Origin: CAZKNF01 sp964554105
GTDB taxonomy: Bacteria; Bacteroidota; Rhodothermia; Rhodothermales; VXPQ01
NCBI GenBank assembly: GCA_964554105.1
Contig: CAZKNF010000005.1
Span: 37,376-101,375 of the forward strand
Reading direction: 5' to 3'
Length of the DNA stretch: 64,000 nucleotides
Position 1 is the stretch's first letter. Each line of letters opens with the position of its first letter. This document shows positions 46,190 through 55,075 of this stretch, in pieces. The notes under the pieces were generated by a model, which saw nothing but the letters and a program-made list of their open reading frames with translations, had not been told where the DNA came from and made no database searches. Both the position numbers and the translations under genes were made by a program.

Positions 46190-46682
46190 CTCAGGCACAC
46201 ATCTTCAGACGAGGTAGAATCTGAGAGATGTGATTTATTGATCTTCAGTAGCATTACGGAAGCTTAAGACCGGAAGTTACAGTCCACATCAATCAGTCGG
46301 CCGAAAATTTCGGACGCCTTCTTCATGCGCCAGAAAACACGTCTCTTGCATCGGGCCGCCGATGCCTCTTACCACCATTCCATCTGCCTATCCTTCGCAG
46401 CAACCCTTCTTCCTGCACATAACGTTCAATCCGGCATCGCAATAACGGTGTTCATATTTAGAGCACTTCCCGTACCGGGCTGTTTTTTAGCGAGATGACG
46501 TGGTATATTCTAGCTGCTTAGCTGTGGAAAAGAATGTTTGCAATACGGATGTTGGCTGCGTTAATTATCGCCGCCTGCCGCCTGATTTTCCCGTATCGAA
46601 TGGATCTGCAGGCCACGGATTTCACCCCCAGATGCCCCACCCGCAATTGTCGCATCTCCTCAGATTTTTTCGGACTGACTAG
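46190..46682. other. Intergenic region upstream of smc
   Basis: 493 bp without a convincing gene. A short hairpin CCCG-TAC-CGGG (46469-46479) precedes TGTTTTTT, and TATATT (46504-46509) could be a -10 box for smc. No small coding frame stands out. Confidence 0.4.
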
Positions 46683-49600
46683 ATGTACCTGAGCAAACTC
46701 GAACTGCACGGCTTCAAAAGCTTCGCCGATCGGACCGTCCTCCATTTCGATCCAGGGATTACTGCGATCGTGGGACCGAATGGGTGCGGCAAGTCGAACA
46801 TTGTCGATGCCGTTCGCTGGGTAATTGGTGAGCAGCGGGCTCGCATTCTCCGATCTGAGAAGATGGAAAACGTCATCTTCAACGGCACGGCAAAGCGAAA
46901 ACCGGTCGGAATGGGGGAAGTCCTCCTCACCATCGAAAACAACCGCGGAGTTCTTCCGACCGAGTACTCAGATGTCGAACTCGGCCGTCGGCTGTACCGC
47001 TCCGGGGATTCGGACTATCTGATGAACGGCGTTCAATGCCGTTTGAAAGACGTTACCGATCTCTTCATGGACACCGGTATGGGAGCCGGCGCCTACTCGG
47101 TCATCGAGCTCAAGATGATCGACGAGATCCTGTCCGATAATGCGGATGACCGCCGCCGCCTATTCGAGGAGGCGGCAGGAATTACGAAGTACAAGCTGCG
47201 CCGACGGCAAACGCTCAGCAAACTCGATAGTACGCAGGCCGATCTGACGCGCATTCGGGATCTCACCGATGAAATAGGGAAACAGGTCCGGAGTCTCCGA
47301 CGTCAGGCGAAAAAGGCCGAAACGTATAAAGAAGAATCGACGAGACTTCGCCGTCTCGAACTTGCTCTCGCACACCTTGAATATGCTCGCCTCACCGAGC
47401 AGCGAAAACTGATCGACACCGAAATCGCGTCGCTCAAGCAGGAATCCGGCAAAATCGAAAGCAGCGAAGCACGTGAGGAGACTTCCCTCAGCCGCTTGCG
47501 CAGTGATTTGAGCGAGCGGGAGTCGGAGCTTTCGCAGCGCCGGGCCGAGCACGATCGACATCTCGAAGAAATCCGAAGTCTCGAAACCAGGCGCACGGTA
47601 GCGGAGGAACGTCTCGAGTCCGCCCGGCGCGAGGTTGAGCGTGCCCGGACTGAACAGGAAGAAGCGGCCGCACGCCGCGCGAACCTCGAGCAGGAGGCGA
47701 AAAGCCTCGAAGTTGCAATCGAGCGAACCGATCCTGAGCTCGAGCAGGCTATGGAACGGCTCCGTCACGTTCAGGAAGATCGCGATGCACGTCAGGCGGT
47801 GGCGGAACAACGCCGTCGAGACCTTCAAGAGCTCCGCACCAAAGTGAGAGAGTTCGAGAATCAGCGCGGCGAGCAGCGGCGGCGGCTAGACCAGCTCATC
47901 AACCGCGAAGAACTTCTGAATGAGGACATCGAACGCTCGCAAGCACAAATGGAATCGATGCAGTCGTCGCTGCAAGAACTCCACATCCGCATTGCCGAGG
48001 CCGAAGAGCAGCGCACCGAAGCCGAATCTGCTGTAGGCAAAGCACAGAAGGCACTGAAACGAATCGCTGAGGAGCAGAAGATTCTCCGGAACGAAGTGCT
48101 TGAATCTACCGAACGCGTTCGCACCCTCGAAAGACGTCGTGATGCACTCGTCGCAGAAGTCCAGCTTCTCGAAAGCCTTCTTAGCTCGTACGAGGAATTT
48201 TCGGGAGCCGTCCAGTTCCTGGCTTCATCCGATTGGTCGAACGAACATCTGAATACCGTATCAGACGTGCTCGCCTGCGATGAACGCGACCAGATCGCCG
48301 TGGACGCCGCACTCGGCGGGTTCGCCTCCTGTGTCGTCGTGCAGTCTGAAGACGAAGCTCGCCGCGCTTTCGAGGTGCTCCGCCGAGAAGAGCAGGGCCG
48401 CGTAACGTTTATCGTTCTGGACCGGTTGCGCCACCTCCCGGGTCCCACTTCGCACGGTGTCGATGCCGACCCCGTGCTCGACCACATCCGGATATCGCGT
48501 CCGGAGTTCCGCACGCTCGCTGACGTCCTGCTGCGTGACTGCTTCGTCGTCGACACGCTCGATGAGGCGATGGCTCATGGCTCCTCCGCCGCCGATACAA
48601 TGCGATTCTTCGCCCGTACCGGCGAATGGATTGACGCGAAGGGAATCGTGCACGGCGGCAGCCGTCAGGAAGGCCCCTCCCCGGCCTCCGGACGCCTCGG
48701 ACGCCGAGAACAGCTCGAGAATGCCAGAAGCGAGCTCGCAGAAGTAGAAGATCTGCTGGATCGATCCGCGTCCCAACTCGAAGAGCAAACGGAGCAGTTG
48801 GAAGCATTACCCTACGATGAACGACGCGACGATGTGCGAACCGCGGAACGCCGGTTGAATGAAGCGGAGAAGATTTCAGCAAGCCTTGGTTTCGAACTTC
48901 GGTCATCCGACAGCCGGCGAGCCGAGTTCGATCGCAGGCGAGAGGAGGCCGAATCGTCGCGAAGAACCGTCCGTGAACAGATGGCTGAGCTGCGGATATC
49001 CCTGCAAGACGCCTCTGAGACGCTGGAAGCTGTCCAGTCCCGAACCGAAACAGCGGAAACGGCTGCGCATGAAGCCGAAGCGGAGAGTCGACGAGCCTCT
49101 GCGAAACACAACGACGCCAGTATCGCAACACTCGAAACGCGAAACCGGAGCGAGAATTTGCACCGAGATCTCGAGCGTACACGGCGACAGATCGACGACC
49201 TGCAGTCACGCTTCGAACACCGGGAGGCGCGAATCCTCGAGCTGAGAAACGTCATCTCGACGACGGATGATAAGCTGGACGACGTACGAACCTCCTACGA
49301 CGCGATATCCGGCCGTCGTGAGGAGCTCGAAGAAACCGTTGCCTATGCAGACGAGGCCGTTCACCAGACACGCGAGGCGATCAACAAGATCGAAGCCGGA
49401 CTGCGAGAGATACGGCGCCGGCGCGAATTCGTCACGAAGGAGGAGCACCAGCGCGATGTCCGAATCGCCGAGATTCAGACCCGTGCCGCAGATCTGGTCG
49501 AACACATCCAGGAAGAATTCGGTGTCGACCTTCCACGAGCCGCTTCGGGAGGGGTCGACATCACATTGGATGTCGATGAGAAGGATGCCCGGCGCCAGAT

Positions 49601-50267
49601 TACCGACCTCCGCAAGAGCATTCGGTCGCTCGGCGCAGTCAACGAGCTGGCCCTGGAAACCTATGAGGAGGAGCGGGAGCGGCTGGATTTCCTCATCCAG
49701 CAGCAGGAGGATCTGGAGAACGCCGAGGAAAAGCTCATGGAGACGATCGCCGAAATCAATACGACGGCGTCGGATCGCTTCATGGAGACCTTTGAGCTCA
49801 TCCGTACGAATTTCCAACGCATCTTCGGCACCCTCTTCGGATCCGATGCAGGCGCCGACCTCATCCTCGCGGATACGAACGATCCGCTCGAAACCGCCAT
49901 CGATATCACCGCCCGGCCCCGCGGTAAGCGTCCTTGCGGCATCGCACAGCTCTCCGGCGGAGAGAAAACGCTGACCGCGATTGCCCTCCTCTTTGGCATC
50001 TATCTCGTCAAACCGAGCCCGTTCTGTATTCTCGATGAGGTTGATGCACCCCTCGATGACGCAAACGTGGAACGTTTCATGCACCTCATCCGAGAGTTCT
50101 CCACGGATACCCAGTTCATACTGGTGACACACAACAAGCGTACGATGGAGGCGGCAGACCGGCTCTACGGCATCACGATGCAGGAAACGGGCGTGTCACG
50201 CCTCGTCGGCGTAAAGTTCGACGAGGCGGTCGCAATCGTCGATCATGCACCGCGAGAAGCGGCATAA
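46683..50267 (+). CDS. smc: Chromosome segregation protein SMC
   Basis: 1194 aa. N-terminal ATPase half with Walker A GPNGCGKSN (31-39), Q-loop region, long coiled coil (about 170-510), hinge (about 515-670: VSDVLACDERDQIAVDAALGGFASCVVV; GIVHGGSRQEGP), second coiled coil (about 680-1030), and C-terminal half with signature LSGGEKTLTAIALLFGIYLVKPSPFCILDEVDAPLDD (Walker B). It condenses and separates chromosomes. ScpA/ScpB genes are not in view. Confidence 0.98.
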   Translation: MYLSKLELHGFKSFADRTVLHFDPGITAIVGPNGCGKSNIVDAVRWVIGEQRARILRSEKMENVIFNGTAKRKPVGMGEVLLTIENNRGVLPTEYSDVELGRRLYRSGDSDYLMNGVQCRLKDVTDLFMDTGMGAGAYSVIELKMIDEILSDNADDRRRLFEEAAGITKYKLRRRQTLSKLDSTQADLTRIRDLTDEIGKQVRSLRRQAKKAETYKEESTRLRRLELALAHLEYARLTEQRKLIDTEIASLKQESGKIESSEAREETSLSRLRSDLSERESELSQRRAEHDRHLEEIRSLETRRTVAEERLESARREVERARTEQEEAAARRANLEQEAKSLEVAIERTDPELEQAMERLRHVQEDRDARQAVAEQRRRDLQELRTKVREFENQRGEQRRRLDQLINREELLNEDIERSQAQMESMQSSLQELHIRIAEAEEQRTEAESAVGKAQKALKRIAEEQKILRNEVLESTERVRTLERRRDALVAEVQLLESLLSSYEEFSGAVQFLASSDWSNEHLNTVSDVLACDERDQIAVDAALGGFASCVVVQSEDEARRAFEVLRREEQGRVTFIVLDRLRHLPGPTSHGVDADPVLDHIRISRPEFRTLADVLLRDCFVVDTLDEAMAHGSSAADTMRFFARTGEWIDAKGIVHGGSRQEGPSPASGRLGRREQLENARSELAEVEDLLDRSASQLEEQTEQLEALPYDERRDDVRTAERRLNEAEKISASLGFELRSSDSRRAEFDRRREEAESSRRTVREQMAELRISLQDASETLEAVQSRTETAETAAHEAEAESRRASAKHNDASIATLETRNRSENLHRDLERTRRQIDDLQSRFEHREARILELRNVISTTDDKLDDVRTSYDAISGRREELEETVAYADEAVHQTREAINKIEAGLREIRRRREFVTKEEHQRDVRIAEIQTRAADLVEHIQEEFGVDLPRAASGGVDITLDVDEKDARRQITDLRKSIRSLGAVNELALETYEEERERLDFLIQQQEDLENAEEKLMETIAEINTTASDRFMETFELIRTNFQRIFGTLFGSDAGADLILADTNDPLETAIDITARPRGKRPCGIAQLSGGEKTLTAIALLFGIYLVKPSPFCILDEVDAPLDDANVERFMHLIREFSTDTQFILVTHNKRTMEAADRLYGITMQETGVSRLVGVKFDEAVAIVDHAPREAA

Positions 50268-50434
50268 CGTCCGTTCCATACACTGAACACCATTTTGGAC
50301 ACCTCTCAAGTCGAATCCAGACACTGATTCAGCCTCGGTTCGCGCGGCCTCTCCTGTGCCGTCTCCCGGCATACTTATTGACCATTCTCTGTGTGTTAAG
50401 CTGGTCCCGATTTATAGAACTACAAACAATTCGT

Positions 50435-51256
50435 ATGCGCTCGAATCCCTCACCTGCCGCGGCGCGCCCGATCTTTCTGCCGGCGCTGCTCGCACTGCTC
50501 ATCTCCAGTTTACTTGCACCGGTCGCCTCACAAGCGCAAGATTCAGATCGCTTTCTAAAATGGACCTATCATGACGGCTCGGCCCTGCTGCAGGATATCG
50601 CGCCCAATACGCCGTTCTTGGCCGCAAGCGGTGCAGCGGTCCTCGCCACAGGAACGCAGATCGATCCACCGCTGCTTGCCGGGGTGCAGTCGCAGGCGCG
50701 TGGTGGAGTCGAAGATTTCCTGTCCGTAGCCAATGAGTTCGGCAGCACGAAAATGGTCCCCCTTACAGCGGGCCTCTTTGCCGTGTCGCTCGCGACAGAT
50801 AATGAACGGTTCCAGGACGCCGCTTTTACGTCGATGCAGTCGCTGACCTACAGCACGATCGCCGTCTTCGCCCTCAAATATTCCGTGGGTAGGATGCGGC
50901 CACATGAGCAGGCCGGCGCATCGAGCTTCGATCTATTCTCGAATAACACATCATTCCCGTCCGGCCATACCGCCACCGCTTTCGCAATCGTCACTCCGTG
51001 GGTGATGTACTATCCGAGCCCGATCACGTATGGACTCTTTGCCCTGTCCACAGGTACTGCGATTGCACGCATTGCTCATGACCGGCATTGGCCGACCGAT
51101 GTACTCGCCGGTGCTGCTATCGGTTATTTCACAGCGCGCTATCTCAGCAGCCGACATTTGAGCACCACGTCGAGCAACGAAGAGCCCACAATCGAACTTT
51201 CACCCACGCTTGCTCCGGATGCGGTCGGACTCAATCTCCGGGTGAACCTGGATTAG
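50435..51256 (+). CDS. PAP2-family phosphatase, exported
   Basis: 273 aa from ATG 50435; an upstream TTG would bury the signal peptide. Signal peptide to about residue 36 (LPALLALLISSLLAPVASQA). Acid phosphatase/PAP2 signature is complete: KYSVGRMRP (Kx6RP), FPSGHTAT (PSGH) and RIAHDRHWPTDVLAG (Rx5Hx3D). Several hydrophobic helices in the middle suggest a membrane-bound lipid phosphatase such as for undecaprenyl pyrophosphate or phosphatidate. The extra C-terminal stretch is predicted to be extracellular. Confidence 0.9.
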   Translation: MRSNPSPAAARPIFLPALLALLISSLLAPVASQAQDSDRFLKWTYHDGSALLQDIAPNTPFLAASGAAVLATGTQIDPPLLAGVQSQARGGVEDFLSVANEFGSTKMVPLTAGLFAVSLATDNERFQDAAFTSMQSLTYSTIAVFALKYSVGRMRPHEQAGASSFDLFSNNTSFPSGHTATAFAIVTPWVMYYPSPITYGLFALSTGTAIARIAHDRHWPTDVLAGAAIGYFTARYLSSRHLSTTSSNEEPTIELSPTLAPDAVGLNLRVNLD

Positions 51257-51316
51257 TCATCTTGAGTGGAGCGAAACACCGACACATGATGCTCTCCAGC
51301 CGATCGGCCGACAGAT

Positions 51317-51964
51317 CTACTTGAAAGAGGACGCCATTACAGCCGTAACCGCGTCGTAATAGCTCCGGTTCTCAGGCGGATAGTTGATGCGAAGCGTCTT
51401 GAGCGTATTGTCGCTCAAAATCGTTTTCTCATAAAAGACGTGGTCTCGCTGCATTCCCGCCACGATATACCATTCCTCGTCCCGCGCCCGATAAGTGACG
51501 CGCGCCTCCAGATCTCCCAGGGCAGCCTGATACTGCGTCTCGAGATTCTCTCGTCCGGCGTTCTCGACGGCAAAGGCGAGGATTCGGCTGCTGCTGTCGC
51601 TGGTAGCGAATTCCATCCCCCGTTCCTCCCCGATCGCTTGAACAGGCTCGTAAAGCGTGTCTGGATACGCAAACGAGTAGCCGTACTGTGGATTTTCATA
51701 TCGGACGTATGTCAGCTCCTTAGGGGATGGTAGCCTGTTTAGCTCGGCGAACAGCCACGCTGGCTTGCTGAGGTCCACGTCCGCCGACGTTTCGACGAGA
51801 TCGGCATCATTCTCCTGCAACGTCTCGAATTCATCGAGCGTATCCAGCGGTGCATAAATAATAGGCAGCCGGGCGCCGGATTCACCTTCGGGATCAATTT
51901 CTCCACCGCACGCCGCCGAGAAAACGCAGAGGGAGAGCAGGATTAGCTTGGATGGATTTCCCAC
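51317..51964 (-). CDS. Hypothetical lipoprotein
   Basis: 215 aa from GTG 51964. Signal peptide MGNPSKLILLSLCVFSAACGG with lipobox SAAC at residues 16-19, so it is membrane-anchored. The mature part has YENPQYGYSFAYPDTLYEP, a pattern seen in PsbP/DUF1795-like beta domains, and VFYEKTILSDNTLKTLRINYPPENRSYYDAVTAVMASSFK near the end, again like that group. Function unknown. Alone on the minus strand between two plus-strand genes. Confidence 0.8.
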   Translation of the reverse strand: MGNPSKLILLSLCVFSAACGGEIDPEGESGARLPIIYAPLDTLDEFETLQENDADLVETSADVDLSKPAWLFAELNRLPSPKELTYVRYENPQYGYSFAYPDTLYEPVQAIGEERGMEFATSDSSSRILAFAVENAGRENLETQYQAALGDLEARVTYRARDEEWYIVAGMQRDHVFYEKTILSDNTLKTLRINYPPENRSYYDAVTAVMASSFK

Positions 51965-52120
51965 GATGCTCGAGGATAGAACTTGAGGTGATGACTCAGA
52001 AGACGAACGACTGATCGCACGAATGTATCCGTGCCACCCGGCGCCGTCCGAATTGATCCTCTGCCTTTCAGCCTATTTTGTACCTTCTCGCGACTCGAAT
52101 CGCGATCCATCTTCTCTGTA

Positions 52121-53170
52121 ATGATCGAAGACGGCCATAACCTTCGGAAGTCCGCCAAAGAGGCGGCATGGCCACACCACGCCCTTCTACTAAGCTTCGT
52201 TCTGCTCTGGGGAGGTAACTTCGTCCTCGCCGAAGTGGCGCTTCGAGAGATGGAGCCCATTTCCTTCTCCGTGTCCCGCTTTGCTATGGGAGCTGGAGCG
52301 ATGCTGGCGGTCCTGTACTTTCAGATGATTTTCGGGCCCACGAACAATGAACGACGTGATAAGGAGCGCCGGCGGCTGTTTCCGCGAGTGGATCGGATGG
52401 ATTGGCCAAGACTCCTTCTCGTCTCGGTCGTCGGCGCCACCCTTGCGCCCTGGCTCGGCATCGAAGGACTCGATCTCACGCACGGAGCGCGAGCGTCGCT
52501 CTGGCTCGCCCTCGGGCCTGCCCTCAGTTGCCTGGTCGGATACTTCCTGCGGACCGAACGCATCGGTGTCGTAGGAGTCATAGGAGTAACGCTCGCCGGC
52601 CTCGGTACCTTCGCCCTCGCCGTCGATGGACTGCGTCCAGAGCAAAATTACTGGCTCGGTGATCTACTTCTCTTCGTTGCGCTCCTCATGGCGGTCGTCG
52701 AGCTGCATCTGATTAAGCCGTTGGCCCAGCGCTATGGCCCCACTCCGATGGTCACCGCAAGGACCGCAATCGGAGGGTTCATCTATCTGCTCATAGCCTC
52801 GCCATCGCTGGTCGGTGAACCCTGGCTCAGGCTGGACGTCTGGACGTGGGTCGCCATCCTGGTAGGAGGTGCGATCGGCGTGGGTGTCGGGCAGTGGGTT
52901 AAGGTTCGCGCCCTGAAGCGACTCGGCCCTACTCGCGTGATCCTTTACGGAAATCTCGTTCCCCTGGCGGCTCTCTGGCTCGCATGGATCACGATCGGCA
53001 CAGAGCCGTCCACCTTCGAACTCGTTGCAGGTTTCTTGATTGTCTTTGGCGCGATTTGCATTCAAGTGCTCGACCATAAAGCACATTCGGACAAACGCAA
53101 ACAGCGCCTCGCCGGTGCGAACTCGCAAGATGAGACGCCGAGTATCACGCATCGATCGCAAGACATTTGA
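52121..53170 (+). CDS. EamA/DMT-family transporter
   Basis: 349 aa from ATG 52121 (MIEDGHN); an earlier start would add a non-conserved leader. Ten transmembrane helices in two EamA repeats: LLLSFVLLWGGNFVLAEVALREMEP with the first repeat and GRRTAIGGFIYLL-like second. A hydrophilic loop (NNERRDKERRRLFP) breaks the first repeat. It is a drug/metabolite-type exporter of unknown cargo. Sits upstream of the SAM riboswitch but is not controlled by it. Confidence 0.85.
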   Translation: MIEDGHNLRKSAKEAAWPHHALLLSFVLLWGGNFVLAEVALREMEPISFSVSRFAMGAGAMLAVLYFQMIFGPTNNERRDKERRRLFPRVDRMDWPRLLLVSVVGATLAPWLGIEGLDLTHGARASLWLALGPALSCLVGYFLRTERIGVVGVIGVTLAGLGTFALAVDGLRPEQNYWLGDLLLFVALLMAVVELHLIKPLAQRYGPTPMVTARTAIGGFIYLLIASPSLVGEPWLRLDVWTWVAILVGGAIGVGVGQWVKVRALKRLGPTRVILYGNLVPLAALWLAWITIGTEPSTFELVAGFLIVFGAICIQVLDHKAHSDKRKQRLAGANSQDETPSITHRSQDI

Positions 53171-53263
53171 CAGGACACGTTGCAATTCGAAGAATCATCC
53201 GTCCAGGCAGGGCTCTTCCGTGCATTCTTGTTTTCGATGGCCTCCGCATGTAGTTTACCCCTA

Positions 53264-53432
53264 TCTCATCGAGAACGACCGAGGGATCAGGCCCTGCGAC
53301 GTCGTAGCAACCGGGCCGGTTGAATGCAGCCGGCTGCCATGGTGCTAACCCCTGCCCGCCTGAAGCGGGGATGGATGAGAGGTGTTAAGAGACGCTGCGT
53401 CCGACCCTCTCGATGAACGGGAGGGTTTTTTT
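53264..53432 (+). promoter_or_regulatory. SAM-I (S-box) riboswitch with terminator expression platform
   Basis: P1 arms TCTCATC (53264-53270) and GATGAGA (53374-53380) enclose the S-box core GAGGGATCAGGCCC...GCAACC and GGTGCTAACCCC, close to the Rfam SAM riboswitch consensus. An expression platform follows: ACCCTCTCG (53404-53412) pairs with CGGGAGGGT (53418-53426) before seven T. The P1 3' arm GATGAGAGG can pair with CCCTCTC as an antiterminator. SAM binding should favour P1 and the terminator, lowering osmC-metZ expression when methionine/SAM is plentiful. Confidence 0.95.
53404..53432 (+). terminator. Riboswitch terminator that also holds the osmC ribosome site
   Basis: The 3' stem CGGGAGGGT is both the terminator arm and the only GGGAGG Shine-Dalgarno site, seven to eight bases before the ATG at 53433. 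Hairpin formation would thus end transcription and mask translation initiation. Confidence 0.88.
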
Positions 53433-53876
53433 ATGTCCAATTTAGATATGAACGTTCATCTCACTCGCACAGACGACGCCTATCATTTCGTCGGCCGAAA
53501 CGCTGTCGGTAATGAAACGCATTTCGATACGGGCCCGGACGAAGGCGGCTCAGGCCGCGCCGCCGGTCCGATGCAGACCGTGGCCATGGCCCTCGGCGCC
53601 TGCAGCGCTATCGACGTCGTCAACATCTTGCGGAAGGCACGTCAGGAAGTCACTTCCTTCGACATCGATGTCGACTACGAGCGCGCGACGGACGCGACGC
53701 CGTCCGTATTCACGGAAATGCACGTTCATTACTCGCTCGAAGGGGACATCGAGCCGGAGAAGGCCCGGCGCGCCGTCGAATTAAGCGTCACCAAGTACTG
53801 TTCGGTCTCGAAAATGCTCTCGAAGACCGCTGTTATCAGCCATTCCTTTAGCGTGAACGGAGTTCGCTATGAGTGA
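53433..53876 (+). CDS. OsmC-family protein
   Basis: 147 aa from ATG 53433 directly after the riboswitch U-tract. OsmC/Ohr fold: GPMQTVAMALGACSAIDVVNILRKARQEV with the first active-site Cys, and SVTKYCSVSKMLSKTAVI with the second. In OsmC/Ohr these two cysteines reduce organic peroxides. The SAM riboswitch and the 8-bp overlap with metZ tie it to methionine/sulfur metabolism, so a thiol/sulfur-handling role is as likely as peroxide defence. Confidence 0.9.
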   Translation: MSNLDMNVHLTRTDDAYHFVGRNAVGNETHFDTGPDEGGSGRAAGPMQTVAMALGACSAIDVVNILRKARQEVTSFDIDVDYERATDATPSVFTEMHVHYSLEGDIEPEKARRAVELSVTKYCSVSKMLSKTAVISHSFSVNGVRYE

Positions 53877-55056
53877 GGAAAAGAGAGCCCGGCACGACGA
53901 GACGGCACTCATACGGACGCAAGCCGAGCCGTCCGGTCACCGCGAGCACGTTAGTTCGATCTATATGACGTCGAGCTTCACGTTCGAGGACTCGGAGCAC
54001 GGACGGGCACTGTTCGCGAAGGAGATCGAAGGCTGCGTCTATTCGCGATACAGTAATCCGAGCGTCGACGAGTTTATTGACAAGATGTGCCGGCTCGAAG
54101 ATGCGGAGGCGGGCGTGGCCCTCGCCTCCGGCATGTCGGCCGTGTTTACACCACTCGCCGGCCTTCTCAATCACGGCGACCACGTCCTGGCGTGCCGCTC
54201 CGTCTTCGGATCGACGCATCAAATCCTGACGCGGATCTTCCCACGATGGGGAATCGACCACTCCTATGGCGACATCGACCGTACAGACGAATGGGATAGC
54301 CTAGTCCGACCGAATACACGGATGTGCGTCGTCGAGACGCCCTCCAACCCGGCTCTCGACCTGATTGACCTCGAGTGGCTCGGCAGGTTTTGCAACGAGC
54401 GCGACATCATCCTCTTCGTCGACAATGTATTCGCGACGCCGCTGCTGCAGAAGCCGACGCAGTACGGCGCCGACCTGGTCATGCACTCGGCCACCAAATA
54501 TATCGACGGTCAGGGGCGTGCGATCGGTGGCGTCGTCGTCGGGAAGCGCCGTTTCATCGATGACATTGCATTTTTCGCCCGCCACTCCGGACCCGCGCTC
54601 TCGCCGTTTAATGCATGGACGTTCAGCCGGAGCCTCGAAACGCTGCCCGTCCGTATCGATCGCCACTGTGCGAACGCGGCGACCCTCGCCGACCATCTAC
54701 ATGCCCACCCCGACATCGAATCGATTAAGTACCCGCATCATCCCTCCCATCCCCAGCATGAGCTTGCGCTGCGGCAAATGAAGAAGGGAGGGGGTATCGC
54801 GACGTTTATGGTAAAGGGTGGAATCGACCGCGGCCGCCGATTTCTGGATGCACTAGAAATGTGTTCTCTCACAGCAAATCTGGGCGACGTACGCACGATC
54901 GTGACGCATCCGGCCAGCACTACGCATAGCTCGCTGACGGAGGAGGAGCGACTCGCAGTCGGAATCTTGCCGGGGCTCATCCGTATTTCGGCCGGCCTGG
55001 AGCATATCGATGATATCATTCTCGATATCGAACGGGCGCTAGAGCGAAGCCGCTGA
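53869..55056 (+). CDS. metZ: O-succinylhomoserine sulfhydrylase-like Cys/Met metabolism PLP enzyme
   Basis: 395 aa, typical of the family. PLP Lys in HSATKYIDGQGRAIGG, plus SRYSNPSVDEF and GMSAVFTPLAGLLNHGDHV near the N-terminus. It makes homocysteine from an acylhomoserine and sulfide; sequence alone does not separate O-succinyl from O-acetyl substrate use, nor rule out cystathionine synthase/lyase. Control by the S-box riboswitch strongly supports methionine synthesis. Starts inside the osmC stop (8-bp overlap). Confidence 0.88.
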   Translation: MSEEKRARHDETALIRTQAEPSGHREHVSSIYMTSSFTFEDSEHGRALFAKEIEGCVYSRYSNPSVDEFIDKMCRLEDAEAGVALASGMSAVFTPLAGLLNHGDHVLACRSVFGSTHQILTRIFPRWGIDHSYGDIDRTDEWDSLVRPNTRMCVVETPSNPALDLIDLEWLGRFCNERDIILFVDNVFATPLLQKPTQYGADLVMHSATKYIDGQGRAIGGVVVGKRRFIDDIAFFARHSGPALSPFNAWTFSRSLETLPVRIDRHCANAATLADHLHAHPDIESIKYPHHPSHPQHELALRQMKKGGGIATFMVKGGIDRGRRFLDALEMCSLTANLGDVRTIVTHPASTTHSSLTEEERLAVGILPGLIRISAGLEHIDDIILDIERALERSR

Positions 55057-55075
55057 GCCTTCGGAGTCTTCCGTT

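Noticed and set aside
49206..50132. Long minus-strand frame opposite smc
   Set aside because: Shadow of the SMC coiled coil and ATPase codons; no family motif.
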